Source: Filifactor villosus
Lineage (GTDB): Bacteria; Bacillota; Clostridia; Peptostreptococcales; Filifactoraceae
Assembly (NCBI RefSeq): GCF_042652965.1
Contig: NZ_JBHSHL010000025.1
Coordinates: forward strand, 79,379-143,378
Direction: 5' to 3'
DNA length: 64,000 bases
Of the stretch, positions 18,088 to 27,424 are shown one piece after another. The notes beneath the pieces are model-generated. The model saw only the letters and a list, made by a program, of their open reading frames with translations. It had not been told where the DNA came from and made no database searches. Each line of letters begins with the position of its first letter. Position 1 is the stretch's first letter. Made by a program: the position numbers and the translations under genes.

Positions 18088-18642
18088 TTATTCGTAAAGA
18101 CTCTTATACATCAGAAGTTCATCTCGATAGGACCCGTCTTCCAGTTTAAAGGCCCGGGGGATGGTTCCGTATGTTTTGAACCCTAAACTTTTATAGAGGG
18201 AGATGGCCCGCATATTATCCGAAAACACACCGAGTTCAAGTTGCTCGTAGCCCAGAGATCGGGCACAGGCAACGGCTTCATACATCAATAATCTGCCCAG
18301 CCCCTTCCCCCAATAGTCTTGGAGCACAGTAATTCCCATTTGGGCACGATGATGTACTTTTCTCCGGAGAGAAGTAGGGGAAATATGACAAAACCCTACG
18401 ATTTTTTCGTCGATGATTGAAAGTAAGTTTATTTTGTCTACGGCATTTGCAAAGTCAAGAAGAGAAGAGGTTTCTTCCTCGATATTTGTTGAAACCTCAT
18501 CCGGATAGCGTGTCAAAAAATAAGTTTCGGATGCTGCCTTGTACTTGTATACTAGGATGTCTTGTGCATCCTCGGGCAAGGCACTTCTTAAGATACAAGT
18601 TATGTTGTTCTTGAGTTCAAACGCTGTTTTGTGATACTTCAT
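18088..18642 (-). CDS. GNAT-family N-acetyltransferase
   Basis: Acetyl-CoA-dependent acetyltransferase of unknown substrate. The acetyl-CoA loop is YWGKGLGRLLM (motif A), preceded by the beta strand GITVLQ, and followed by LGYEQLELGVFSDN and RAISLYKSLGFK, the classic RimI-like ending. At 184 residues it is a single domain. GGGGGAAGATCC precedes the ATG. It is convergent with nothing and stands alone between the NlpC/P60 gene and tpx, all on the minus strand; a repeat element separates it from tpx. Confidence 0.88.
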   Translation of the reverse strand: MKYHKTAFELKNNITCILRSALPEDAQDILVYKYKAASETYFLTRYPDEVSTNIEEETSSLLDFANAVDKINLLSIIDEKIVGFCHISPTSLRRKVHHRAQMGITVLQDYWGKGLGRLLMYEAVACARSLGYEQLELGVFSDNMRAISLYKSLGFKTYGTIPRAFKLEDGSYRDELLMYKSLYE

Positions 18643-18683
18643 AGGATCTTCCCCCTTTACAGAAATAGGTTCATATCATTTTT

Positions 18684-18801
18684 TATACTATTATCTATTA
18701 ACATTGACAGATGGAACGCTTTGAAGCATATGGTCATCCAAATTGTTTTTTGGGAAGGATATATGTTCCATACTCGGAGTTTCAAATGGAGAATAGTATT
18801 A
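18684..18801 (-). repeat. Palindrome-ended intergenic repeat, diverged copy
   Basis: Left end TATACTATTA and right end GGAGAATAGTATTA form the inverted ends; ATATATG and CCATACT occur near the right side as in the copy at 20401. Length 118 bp. Confidence 0.7.
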
Positions 18802-18841
18802 CATTACTTCAATACACATAAGCATAAGAGTACTATTATAA

Positions 18842-18877
18842 AAAAAGAGACCGATGTCAAGGGGACATCGATCTCTT
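18842..18877 (-). terminator. Rho-independent terminator after tpx (minus strand)
   Basis: AAGAGA, CGATGTC and their partners GACATCG and TCTCTT form a stem with one mismatch and a short loop. On the minus strand it is followed by TTTTTTTATA. It lies 13 bases after the tpx stop codon. Confidence 0.88.
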
Positions 18878-18889
18878 AAGATTCGGATC

Positions 18890-19375
18890 TTATCGATACA
18901 GATCCAAGACAGCATCGTAGTTGGGCTCGTCGGTCACTTCGTCGCAGTACTCCACATAGATGATCTTATTGTTTTCATCCAAACCGAAGACTGCTCTTGT
19001 AAGAAGTCCCAGCTCCTTGATATAACAGCCGTAGGCTTGAGAGAATTCCCTGTCTTTAAAGTCGGAAGCCGTGATCACGTTTTTGATGCCGTTGTTTCCG
19101 CACCAGCGCGCCTGAGCGAAGGGGAGGTCCATCGAGATCGTGTATACCGTCACGTCGTTCAATTTTTCGGCTTCCTCATTGAATCTTCTCGTCTCCAAGT
19201 CGCAGACTCCCGTATCCAGAGAGGGAACTGCGGAAATGATTTTTTTGCCCGGCATATCCTTGAGCGAAAGAGGGCTCAGATCATTTTTTAAGACGGTAAA
19301 ATCGGGAGCCTTGTCTCCGACCTTAACCTGTGTACCTTCCAGTGTCAATGGATTTCCTTGAAATGTTACCTGCAT
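18890..19375 (-). CDS. tpx: Thiol peroxidase Tpx (atypical 2-Cys peroxiredoxin)
   Basis: Reduces hydroperoxides at the cost of thioredoxin. The peroxidatic cysteine lies in PSLDTGVCD (about residue 59) and the resolving cysteine in ARWCG (about residue 92), the Tpx arrangement. The first residues, VTFQGNPLTLEG, also match the family. It is 161 residues, slightly short of the usual 165-170, with the C-terminus ending at LDLYR. The gene stands alone with its own terminator. The sequence upstream shows AGGAAAGGAAGATG before the start, which serves as the ribosome binding site. Confidence 0.95.
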   Translation of the reverse strand: MQVTFQGNPLTLEGTQVKVGDKAPDFTVLKNDLSPLSLKDMPGKKIISAVPSLDTGVCDLETRRFNEEAEKLNDVTVYTISMDLPFAQARWCGNNGIKNVITASDFKDREFSQAYGCYIKELGLLTRAVFGLDENNKIIYVEYCDEVTDEPNYDAVLDLYR

Positions 19376-19736
19376 GCTTCATCTTCCTTTCCTGTTCTTA
19401 CGATCGGGTTCAAGACCTTAAGGGTTGAACCTGTCACTACCTACTGATAATGATACCCGAAACGGACAACTTAAACACCCTTTGATACAAAACTTTAGAA
19501 AATAGGTACAAAGTGTCGAACGCTTCTTCCTGTCTTCCTACGAAATACAGAAACCCTATCAAATCAGTAATTTCGACAAGGTTTTATTCAGATACGGTTT
19601 TCTGATAAAAGAGCGAAATGATCCGCTTCCACAAACATGAAAAAATATTTCGGAAGTTACAGAGTGGAAGATGTTGGTATAAACAGACAGCGGTGATATA
19701 CATTTTTTCAAACGATGAGGTGTTGCCTAAGTTGTA
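19376..19736. other. Intergenic region upstream of tpx
   Basis: About 360 bases without a supported gene. It should hold the tpx promoter on the minus strand, but I see no consensus pair. A GATGAGGTGTTGCCTAAG stretch near 19712 faintly resembles the end of the second repeat family. Confidence 0.35.
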
Positions 19737-20258
19737 TCAATGATGATGACTATGATAGATCTTGATCCCTCTGCTCTCCATCTCCTTTTTGACAGAGTCC
19801 GGCATATTCTCAAAATCAAGGGTCAACTCCTGATCACCGGAAGATGAATACTGCACCCCTTCCTGTGAAAAGGCGATCGATAAGTGTTGTTTCATATTTT
19901 CCCATTCCTTATCGGAGGCGGTCTCCTTCCATCCGACCAAAAACGCATTGGATCCGGAGTCGACGATGTCCGCGAGCAGAGCCTGCACATCTCCCTCCTT
20001 GTACTTCTCCTTGTCTTTCAGGAGAAGGATCTCATCGGTCAGCTCGCTGCAAAATTTTTCGATCTCCTCCGCGGACTTGTTGCCGAAGATCAGGGTCTCA
20101 TACTCTGCGGGGTAGGAGACGGACACGACATCGTTTTTGGGAATGTCGTTCGAACTCCTGTAGTAGGGAGATCCTCCCTCCAAACCTTTGGAGATAAGGA
20201 AACCTGCACAGATGCCGATGAGAAAAACAGTAAAAAACTTTAAGGATGTGGACTTCAT
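19737..20258 (-). CDS. Membrane-anchored hypothetical protein
   Basis: No family recognised. The 173-residue product has an N-terminal hydrophobic segment (FFTVFLIGICAGFLI, about residues 6-22) without a lipoprotein cysteine at a plausible site, so it is probably a signal anchor. The rest is a hydrophilic external domain rich in Glu, Lys and Asp, ending in a histidine cluster (HSHHH). The start is the ATG at 20258 with GGAGG eight bases upstream, rather than the longer ORF to 20297. It is separated from the ABC transporter upstream by a 116-bp repeat. A role in metal or envelope sensing is possible but unsupported. Confidence 0.7.
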   Translation of the reverse strand: MKSTSLKFFTVFLIGICAGFLISKGLEGGSPYYRSSNDIPKNDVVSVSYPAEYETLIFGNKSAEEIEKFCSELTDEILLLKDKEKYKEGDVQALLADIVDSGSNAFLVGWKETASDKEWENMKQHLSIAFSQEGVQYSSSGDQELTLDFENMPDSVKKEMESRGIKIYHSHHH

Positions 20259-20400
20259 AGCAAATTCCTCCTTATTAGTATTAATACAAAAAAACAATTA
20301 ACTTACTCTATAAATTATAGAATATAAGATTAAAAATTTCAAGAGATTCTTAAGGGGATCTTGCAGGAAAAATGTAGAGGAGGTCCGAATAAATTGCTTT

Positions 20401-20516
20401 CATACTGTTATTCCTTTGATTTGTGGATATAAAGGATCTGTGACCCATAGAAGGCAAGACAATTTTTCGTGATTGAAAAATAGATATATCCATACTTCTA
20501 TTGGAGAATAGTATTA
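20401..20516 (-). repeat. 116-bp palindrome-ended intergenic repeat, inverted copy
   Basis: The reverse complement starts TAATACTATTCTCC, continues AATAGAAGTATGGATATATC, CACGAAAAA and CTTCTATGG, and ends ATAACAGTATG. It is among the closest matches to the copies at 7359 and 24750, with identical length. Confidence 0.88.
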
Positions 20517-20609
20517 TCCGTTGGAAGGATTGAGGGCAAAAAACTTGATATCTGCATTACTGACGGAAGTTTCGTTGAAGGGATCGAGAAACAAACCTTC
20601 CGCACCATC

Positions 20610-22229
20610 CTACTTCTTTTGAGAAAGATCAAGGACCCGATCCGCAATCTCTGTCAACTTCGGATCGTGTGTTACTGCGAGAATAATACGGTTTCTTTTA
20701 TAGGTTTGAAGAAGGGTCAAAAAAATATCGATCCCTTCTTTATCCAATGCCGACGTGGGTTCATCGAAGATCATGAGATCCGCAGAGGTCTTTGAGAAAC
20801 ATCGGCTAAGAGCGATACGCTGTCTTTGACCTCCCGAAAGATTGCTTGCATCGAAAGATATTTCCGTGTCGAAACCTCGAGGCAATCGATGGACGAAGTC
20901 GAGCAGAGGATTATTGAGAGCGGAAGGATCGCTCTCTTTTTGCCCGTAATCGAGATTTTCGAAAATCGTACCCTCGACGAGATAGGGTTGCTGTTCGCAA
21001 AAACTGATTTTTTCCGACCGGAGGGCTTTGAGGTCGTACCGTCTCAAAGAGGAGCCGTTGATTTGAATACTGCCGCAAGACGGATCCAAAAGTCCCAAGA
21101 GAAGATTCAAGAAGGTCGATTTTCCGCTTCCGTTATGACCTGTAACAAGGTAGATGTTCCCGGGCTCAAATGAAAGGTTGAGGTTCCTAAGGATGGGAGC
21201 CGGATCCTTTTCGTAGCGGAAGGTCATTTCATTTGAAGCAAGCGAAAGGATCCGAGGTACGGTGTCTTTGCCCCAAACTTCCTTTGGAAGCGCAAGAATA
21301 TGGGAGAGACGTTTTTGGGCGACCAGATATTGACTCCGAAATTTGAACAGTTCCATCGTTTCTTCCAAGGCGGGAAAATATAGTTGGATCAGGGTCACGG
21401 CGGTAAAGAGTCCTGCCACTTGTCTTGAGCCCGTCAACAAAAGAATTGCAGGCAATATAAGAGTACAGACGATTGAAAAGGATCGGGCAAGGTTGGTCAG
21501 CAGAAAGTCAAAGTCCAAAAATCGAACCGACTTTGTTACAAATACCGATCCGGCGGAGTTAAACTTTTCCGAGGTACGTTCATACCAACTGTTGACCTTG
21601 ACTAAGAACACACTTAAAAGTTCCCCGCCGAGGACACGAAAATATTCGCTTTGAGCGCTGATCATCTCATGATCCAACTCTTCGTACTTCTTTTGGCACC
21701 CTAAGTACAAAAGTATGAAGAGGAGGGATATACCTAGTAGGACCAAGGATACAAGGCCGGAATAAACGGAGAAAACAAGAAGGATGAGCACCAGCTTAAA
21801 AACGGTTACAACAAAAGAAGGAAGTTTTGATATACGATAGTCCAGTGCGGTTACACAGTCATTGTTGATCTGTTGAGCAAGCCGGATCTTATCGTAATCC
21901 ATAAGGGTCCGGTAATCCGTATGCATCAAGTTGTCCAGTATTTCTCCTTCGACGTAGATCAAACCGCGGTTCGAAAGAGTAAAATCGAGATGTTTGATAA
22001 GAAACCCCAAGGTGATCGGAATAAAGGACAGTCCCAAGACAAAGAGGGAAGCGCTCATCCATTCAAAATCGGCAGTACTTGCAGAGAGGGCTTTCTCAAG
22101 GAAGGAACCCATACGATCAAAGAGGAAAATAAGGCTGCCTTCCGACAAGAACATCAGGCTCGTCAGCAGGAGATAAGAAGATCTGTTTCGTCTGAGAAAT
22201 GTAGTTATGATGAGCTTGAATTCTTTCAT
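20610..22229 (-). CDS. ABC transporter, fused permease and ATPase half-transporter
   Basis: A single chain of 539 residues with an exporter-type membrane domain (about six helices in residues 10-300) and a nucleotide-binding domain. The latter shows Walker A GHNGSGKST, the signature LSGGQRQRI, Walker B LMIFDEPTSALD and the H-loop VTHDP. It probably acts as a homodimer or with another half. The start is the ATG at 22229, where GGAGGTC lies six bases upstream; the longer ORF to 22316 lacks this. It is transcribed divergently from the BlaI-like regulator, so both promoters share the AT-rich gap and may be controlled together. Substrate is unknown; lipid, peptide and drug exporters share this architecture. 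Confidence 0.88.
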   Translation of the reverse strand: MKEFKLIITTFLRRNRSSYLLLTSLMFLSEGSLIFLFDRMGSFLEKALSASTADFEWMSASLFVLGLSFIPITLGFLIKHLDFTLSNRGLIYVEGEILDNLMHTDYRTLMDYDKIRLAQQINNDCVTALDYRISKLPSFVVTVFKLVLILLVFSVYSGLVSLVLLGISLLFILLYLGCQKKYEELDHEMISAQSEYFRVLGGELLSVFLVKVNSWYERTSEKFNSAGSVFVTKSVRFLDFDFLLTNLARSFSIVCTLILPAILLLTGSRQVAGLFTAVTLIQLYFPALEETMELFKFRSQYLVAQKRLSHILALPKEVWGKDTVPRILSLASNEMTFRYEKDPAPILRNLNLSFEPGNIYLVTGHNGSGKSTFLNLLLGLLDPSCGSIQINGSSLRRYDLKALRSEKISFCEQQPYLVEGTIFENLDYGQKESDPSALNNPLLDFVHRLPRGFDTEISFDASNLSGGQRQRIALSRCFSKTSADLMIFDEPTSALDKEGIDIFLTLLQTYKRNRIILAVTHDPKLTEIADRVLDLSQKK

Positions 22230-22555
22230 TTTCGACCTCCAAGAACTGTTTGATACAAATTGACCATAAGGGACACGGAGATTTTTTCTGTTCACTCCGG
22301 ATGCGATCGCCCTCAAAACTCAAAGAAATAATATACATAACAGATTACGAAATAAATACTATTATAAAATATCGAAGTTGTAAAGCGAGTTATAAAAAAT
22401 AAATGTTTTTTCACATTAAAATTTTGAGATAATCCATAATTTACAATTTTGAACTATGTGGAATCTAAAAGTATAAAAAATTTTTATTTCCTTGTATTTG
22501 CAGTACTTTAAAGGCAATTTTAGGGCGGGATTTTTACAATATTATTTTTAAGCGA

Positions 22556-22584
22556 TTGACACTTTAAAACAATATTGATATAAT
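22556..22584 (+). promoter_or_regulatory. Perfect sigma-A promoter of the BlaI operon
   Basis: TTGACA (22556-22561) and TATAAT (22579-22584) are exact consensus with the ideal 17-base spacer. The spacer contains the palindrome CAATATTG, and ACAATATT also occurs just upstream at about 22536, so a repressor site overlapping the promoter is plausible. Transcription would start near 22591 and run into the BlaI-like gene. Confidence 0.88.
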
Positions 22585-22624
22585 TGGATATAATAAAATT
22601 GTACAGAAAGGTAAGGTGGATTGC

Positions 22625-23011
22625 ATGAACGCAAAGTTTGCAAAGTTAAGTGATAAGGAAAAAGAGGTTATGAATGTATTGTGGCATTACAACGAGTCTC
22701 TCACAGCTTCGGGAATCACGGAGAAGAGCGACAGCCTCAATATCAATACGGTCCAAAATGTATTGAAGAAACTGGTAAACAAGAACTACATTGAGGTTGC
22801 GGAGATCGTCTACAGCGGGACCGTTCTCTCAAGGAGTTACAGGTACCTTGTCAGTCCTGAAGCCTATGCGGCAGATCAGTTGCAGGCGATGAAGAAGACG
22901 GCCCTCAGTTTCTCCGTGATGAATTTTGTGGATTACCTCTCTCAGGATGATAGTGATGAAATACTTGCTGAATTGGAGGAGGCGATCAAACAGAAGAGGG
23001 AGGATGAGTAA
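22625..23011 (+). CDS. BlaI/MecI/CopY-family transcriptional repressor
   Basis: A 128-residue winged-helix repressor. The DNA-binding domain is evident from KLSDKEKEVMNVLWHY, NINTVQNVLKKLVNKNYI and SYRYLVSPEAYAADQL, followed by a helical dimerisation tail. BlaI proteins bind as dimers to operators near their own promoter and are released when the partner M56 protease cleaves them. The ATG at 22625 is preferred (AAGGTGG five bases before it) over the GTG at 22616, which lies inside the ribosome binding site. It overlaps the M56 protease gene by eight bases and sits behind a perfect promoter. Confidence 0.92.
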   Translation: MNAKFAKLSDKEKEVMNVLWHYNESLTASGITEKSDSLNINTVQNVLKKLVNKNYIEVAEIVYSGTVLSRSYRYLVSPEAYAADQLQAMKKTALSFSVMNFVDYLSQDDSDEILAELEEAIKQKREDE

Positions 23012-24155
23012 CTTGTCCATCTTTCTGTTTCTCACCAATCTTCTTTTCTGCAGTATGGGGATGTTGTTCCTTATTTATGCGGTCAAGAAGAACAATGTAC
23101 AGGTGTTGAACTTTATGTATGGAAGATCCGGCTTGTTATTTGTTCTCACGGTTCTGGTGTTGTTTCGTATTCTGGTTCCTATGGAGTTTCGGTTTACGAC
23201 TACAATCAGGTCGCAACACATTCTTGTTGCCTTGCGCAAGGTGGAGATGATGAGTTTGGCGGGAGGGTTTACCGTCCGACATCTCTACCTCTGTATCTGG
23301 CTCTTTGTAATGGCGGGACTTTTTCTAAGGATGTTCCGTGATTATTGGAGGTTGAAGTCGCTCGTTCAACTTCTTCCTCCGACAAAGAATGAGGACATCA
23401 TGAATCTTACGGAAGAGATCAAGACAAGTGGAAATTTGATGTCGATGCCTAAGGTGGTAGAAGTTGAGGCGGAGATCGGTCCCTTTATTGTAGGAGGCCT
23501 TCATCCGGTCATCGTCCTGCCCAAGCACTTGTCCGAGGAACAGAGAAGGCATGCCTTCCTGCATGAACTTGAGCATTTTAGAAACCGCCACACATGGATA
23601 AAGCTCTGGATGGAGGTGCTTAGCCTTTTCTACTGGTGGTTTCTCCCTCTTCACTTTTTGAAGAGGGAGGTGCTTGCAATCATGGAATTGCAGGCGGATA
23701 CTTATGTGTTGAAACGTTATTCGAAGAGGGAGAAACTCTCTTATTGCAAGAGTATTATTGATGTTGCAAAGAAACAGGAAATTCATTCTTCTCGGTTCTG
23801 TCTGTCTTTTGCGACAGAAAAAAGCGTAACAAAGAGAAGGCTTGGGCATATTTTGGATTCCTGCCGGGGGAGAAAGAAGAATTCAAAGACGGGGGCGGTC
23901 TTGTTTTTGTTTTCACTCTTGTTCTTCCTCCTGCCCTTCTTCTATACCTTTGAGGCCTACAGTGATGATTGGGAGAGCTTGAGGGAGTTCAGGAACTCGG
24001 AGGGGAGCATCGATGTCAATGAGGACAACAGTTATTTCCTGGTGGATGAAGAGGGAAACTATCTTCTCTATACCGATGGAGAACGCTTGGATAAGTTCGA
24101 TTCCATTCCGGAGGGTTTCATTGAGTTTGAAATAAGAAGCTTGGAAGGGAAGTAG
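23004..24155 (+). CDS. M56-family membrane metalloprotease (BlaR1/MecR1-like, no penicillin-sensor domain)
   Basis: The N-terminus has about four membrane helices, and the zinc site HELEH (in AFLHELEHFRNRH, about residue 190) lies in the cytoplasmic loop, with the downstream glutamate in MELQADTYVL. A last helix (VLFLFSLLFFLLPFF, about 300-320) leads to a short acidic external tail of about 65 residues. The large penicillin-binding sensor domain of true BlaR1 is absent, so the signal is not a covalently bound beta-lactam. GGGAGG precedes the ATG at 23004. The overlap with the BlaI gene indicates coupling. The likely target for cleavage is that repressor. Confidence 0.9.
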   Translation: MSNLSIFLFLTNLLFCSMGMLFLIYAVKKNNVQVLNFMYGRSGLLFVLTVLVLFRILVPMEFRFTTTIRSQHILVALRKVEMMSLAGGFTVRHLYLCIWLFVMAGLFLRMFRDYWRLKSLVQLLPPTKNEDIMNLTEEIKTSGNLMSMPKVVEVEAEIGPFIVGGLHPVIVLPKHLSEEQRRHAFLHELEHFRNRHTWIKLWMEVLSLFYWWFLPLHFLKREVLAIMELQADTYVLKRYSKREKLSYCKSIIDVAKKQEIHSSRFCLSFATEKSVTKRRLGHILDSCRGRKKNSKTGAVLFLFSLLFFLLPFFYTFEAYSDDWESLREFRNSEGSIDVNEDNSYFLVDEEGNYLLYTDGERLDKFDSIPEGFIEFEIRSLEGK

Positions 24156-24322
24156 GCTTTACGATTATATTTGTAACAAGAAAACGCCTCAGTTTTTAGG
24201 AGATGCTAAAGAAAAGAAAGACTCTGTATAATCGGGGTCATTCTTTCTGTCAGTAAATAGAAGATGGGGCACTTTGTGTTATATCCGGTTCAAAAAATAT
24301 GATATAGATAAGGAGAATTTAT

Positions 24323-24562
24323 ATGAAAAGACGGTATTTCAGTGTAGCGGTGTTATCTGTGCTTATGGCCGGTCTTGTGTTGTCGGATGTCCACGCGCAG
24401 GCGGGAGGATTTGACTTCAGGTCGCCATCTTTTTCACAGATCGTCATGCCTTTAAAGAGGTCTGTCGGATGGAAGTACAAGAGGGTCAAGGGTAAGATCT
24501 ACAGAAGATTATACGATTATTCCAGCGGAACGTGGATCGGAGAATGGGAACTTGCCTCCTAG
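24323..24562 (+). CDS. Small secreted protein of unknown function
   Basis: A 79-residue product with a clear signal peptide (KRR, then a hydrophobic core to residue 20, probable cleavage after VHAQA). The mature part of about 53 residues is basic and aromatic: FDFRSP, KRSVGWKYKRV, YRRLYDYSSG and WIGEW. No cysteine is present. AAGGAG lies nine bases before the ATG. It follows the BlaI-M56 pair by 167 bases and ends before a terminator, so it may belong to the same regulon. A secreted signal, bacteriocin-like peptide or cell-envelope ligand are all possible; I recognise no family. Confidence 0.65.
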   Translation: MKRRYFSVAVLSVLMAGLVLSDVHAQAGGFDFRSPSFSQIVMPLKRSVGWKYKRVKGKIYRRLYDYSSGTWIGEWELAS

Positions 24563-24703
24563 TGTAATGCCATACCGATAGTCACGCTATTATGCTTGGA
24601 GTCGGGACAAATACAATGTGTCAGCATGCCGGAGAAAGTGCGAGGGCACTCTGCAAACGGTCGCTGATGTTACTGTTGTTCTGAACGGGAGCTTGCTAAG
24701 ATG

Positions 24704-24733
24704 ACCGGAGGGAAGGATCCTTCCGGTTTTTTG
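24704..24733 (+). terminator. Rho-independent terminator
   Basis: ACCGGA and TCCGGT flank the palindrome GGAAGGATCCTTCC, followed by TTTTTT. It lies about 140 bases beyond the small secreted protein gene and closes that unit. Confidence 0.82.
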
Positions 24734-24749
24734 ATTTTATTTTGAGGTT

Positions 24750-24865
24750 TAATACTATTCTCCAATAGAAGCATGGATATATCCTTTTTTCAACTTACGA
24801 AAAATCGGTTTATCTTCTATGGTCACAGATTATTTATATCCACAACTCAAAGGAAGAATAGTATA
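24750..24865 (+). repeat. 116-bp palindrome-ended intergenic repeat, copy 3
   Basis: Starts TAATACTATTCTCC, contains AATAGAAGCATGGATATATC, TACGAAAAA and TCTTCTATGG, and ends GAAGAATAGTATA. It is close to the copies at 7359 and 20401. Confidence 0.88.
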
Positions 24866-25437
24866 AGACAAAATTTTAAATTCGATGAGAAATGTCTTGT
24901 TGTACTTTAGGAAAATATTGCATGGTTCGAAAAACAAAAGCCGGATCGAGTACGTTTTTTGGATAGATATATTTTCAAAAGGATTTGTTTCGAAGCTTTT
25001 CTGTATTCAGTGAAACAACGGGAAACCGTTTTGTATCTTTGTTTCGTGTTCCCTGTGAATTTCGGATCACGGGTTTTATTACGGAAAATTTGAATAAAAA
25101 GAGATATTCTATTGAAAAAATATTTTCTTTGTTTCATAATAAAGTGGAGCGCATTGAAGTTTGTCAAACGACATCGATGTGCGAGCCTTATGCGGTGTTG
25201 CATAAGGGGTCATTGCCATTGCTCCTGTCGAAGTGCTCGAACACATGAAGTAAGAAGGTCTTCGTTCTACAATCGGATTGAAGCGGCTGCGGGAAAGGTA
25301 CTCGATCACTTGCAGAAGAAGCTTTGAACGCGGAAGTTTGAAAGGAAAACAGTATAAACGCTCAGCCATACCGCCAAGCAGTTCGGGAGGTTCGGAGGAC
25401 GGGAAATGACCGTATTGAAAAGAAGGGAGAAGATAAG
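24866..25437. other. Intergenic region upstream of pepF
   Basis: About 570 bases without a supported gene. From about 24911 the sequence TATTGCATGGTTCGAAAAA resembles the left end of the second repeat family. At 25189-25210 CCTTATGC and GCATAAGG form a perfect eight-base-pair hairpin with a six-base loop of GGTGTT. Short ORFs here overlap these motifs and look fortuitous. Confidence 0.4.
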
Positions 25438-27189
25438 ATGGATAAAACCATGACTTGGGACTTGGAGAGGATGTTTGCAAGCGAGGAAGAGATAGAGAGC
25501 TGTATTGCAGAGGTAAGGGAAGGCTTGGAGCGGGTCGAGGAGCTCAAAGCGGATATGAAGAAGAACCTCTATCCCCTGTTTGACTTGGAGGAAGAGCTCG
25601 GAAGAAAGATGGAGAAACTCTACGTCTATGCTTCGATGAAGAAGGATGAGGACAGCACCGTATCAAAGAGCCAAAAGAGGATCCTTGAGATGGAGATTCT
25701 GTTGTCGAAGTTTCAGGCGATTTTTTCCTTTGTTTCGCCCTACCTCTTATCTTTGAGCGACGAAGAGGTCGAGGAGCTCAAGAAACACGAGAGGTATGAA
25801 CACTATAAGCTGATGCTTGAAAGGGTATTTCGAAACAAGGAACATATGCTGAGCAAAGAGCAGGAGTACATCCTTTCTTCCTTGCAGGAGGTTATGGGAG
25901 CGACCGAGAATACCTATGATATGCTTTCCTATGCGGATATGGAGTTTCCTATTATTGAGAGTACGCCGGATAAGGAGAGGTTGACCCACACCAACTATGT
26001 CAAGATGCTGACCGATAAGGGCAGAGAGATCCGAAAGGAAGCTTTTGAGAAGATGTACGAGACCTACGGAAGGTTTGAGAACACCTTCGCCTCGACCTTG
26101 TACGGCTCCGTCAAAGCGAACTCGACAACGGCACGGCTTCGACACTTCGAGTCGGCAAGGGCGATGGCACTGTTTGCCGACGATATCGACGAGAAGGTCT
26201 ACGATACCTTATTGGAGTGTATCCACGAGAATCTGCCCACCTTGTATCGCTACTATGAGATTAAGAGAAGGGGACTTGGCTTAGATGAGTACCATCTCTA
26301 TGACATCTATGCGAGTGCAATTGAGAGCTATGATCGAAAGATCCCCTTTGAAGAGGCGAAGGAGATTATATTGAAGGCTGTTGAACCAATGGGCGAAGAA
26401 TATTGCTCCGTCGTTCGAAGGGCCTTTGACGAGAGATGGATCGATGTCTATCCCAAGAAGGGAAAACGTGCAGGAGCTTATTCTTCGGGATGTTATGACA
26501 GTGTGCCCTATATTCTGATGAACTACAACGACAATATCGAATCCCTCTTTACCTTGATCCATGAATTGGGACATTCGGTCCACAGCCATTATTCGAGAAC
26601 GAGCAATCCTTATATTTACTCGGATTACACCATCTTCGTTGCCGAGGTGGCATCGACGACCAACGAGATGCTCCTGATCAACTATCTGCTCAAGGAGAGT
26701 ACGAGCGTGGAAGAGAAGATTTATCTGCTCAACTATTTTGCCGATATGTTCAAGTCCACCATCTTCAGACAGACGATGTTTGCCGAGTTTGAGAAGATCA
26801 CCCACGAGAAGGTGGACAGGGGTGAGGCCTTGACTGCCGAAGAACTCAAGAAGAGTTACTACGAGCTGAACAAACTCTACTTCGGAGAGAAGGTCGTTGT
26901 AGATGAGCAGATCGCTTTGGAATGGGCGAGGATTCCTCACTTTTACAGCGATTTCTATGTTTATAAATACGCTACGGGACTTTCGGCAGCGGTCCTACTG
27001 TCCGAAAAGATCCTTCAAAAAGAGGAAGGAGCCTTGGAGAATTATCTGAACTTCCTCAAAAACGGAAGTAGAGAGTTCCCGATCGAACAGCTGAGAAGAG
27101 CGGGAGCGGATATGGCCAAGAAGGAGTCGGTCCAAAGAGCTCTCGATGTCTTCAAGCAAAAGGTTGATGAACTTGAGGAGCTTCTCTAG
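25438..27189 (+). CDS. pepF: Oligoendopeptidase F (M3 family)
   Basis: Cytoplasmic zinc peptidase that degrades peptides of roughly 7-17 residues. The metal site is HELGHSVHSHYS (about residue 380) with the third ligand in FVAEVASTTNE about 25 residues later. The N-terminal region (MTWDLERMFASEEE) and the C-terminal ARIPHFYSDFYVYKYATGLSAA are typical of the PepF branch. At 583 residues it is nearly full length (usually about 600). AAGGGAGAAGATAAG lies upstream of the ATG. It is apparently monocistronic. Confidence 0.95.
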   Translation: MDKTMTWDLERMFASEEEIESCIAEVREGLERVEELKADMKKNLYPLFDLEEELGRKMEKLYVYASMKKDEDSTVSKSQKRILEMEILLSKFQAIFSFVSPYLLSLSDEEVEELKKHERYEHYKLMLERVFRNKEHMLSKEQEYILSSLQEVMGATENTYDMLSYADMEFPIIESTPDKERLTHTNYVKMLTDKGREIRKEAFEKMYETYGRFENTFASTLYGSVKANSTTARLRHFESARAMALFADDIDEKVYDTLLECIHENLPTLYRYYEIKRRGLGLDEYHLYDIYASAIESYDRKIPFEEAKEIILKAVEPMGEEYCSVVRRAFDERWIDVYPKKGKRAGAYSSGCYDSVPYILMNYNDNIESLFTLIHELGHSVHSHYSRTSNPYIYSDYTIFVAEVASTTNEMLLINYLLKESTSVEEKIYLLNYFADMFKSTIFRQTMFAEFEKITHEKVDRGEALTAEELKKSYYELNKLYFGEKVVVDEQIALEWARIPHFYSDFYVYKYATGLSAAVLLSEKILQKEEGALENYLNFLKNGSREFPIEQLRRAGADMAKKESVQRALDVFKQKVDELEELL

Positions 27190-27258
27190 GGAGGTAGCGT
27201 ACAATTCCAAAAAACAGAGTGAAGGCGGCTCCATACAAAAACGGAACTGTTCGAAGGC

Positions 27259-27340
27259 TTTACTTCACAAGATTTCTGTGTTTTGTAAAACAACATAAAA
27301 ATCAAGATATCGTTTTGTGCGGTGTCGTCCCGGTGTTGTG
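27259..27340 (+). repeat. Second intergenic repeat family, partial copy
   Basis: ATTTCTGTGTTTTGTAAAAC, AAAATCAAGATATCGTTT and TGTGCGGTGTCG match in order the right half of the element at 10937-11086. Confidence 0.4.
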
Positions 27341-27424
27341 AGTGATATAAGGTGCGATCTCGTCTTCAGGGGGGATTGAAGCGAATTGTAATCAAGGTCT
27401 TTTGGGAATATGGAGGTGAAGAGG

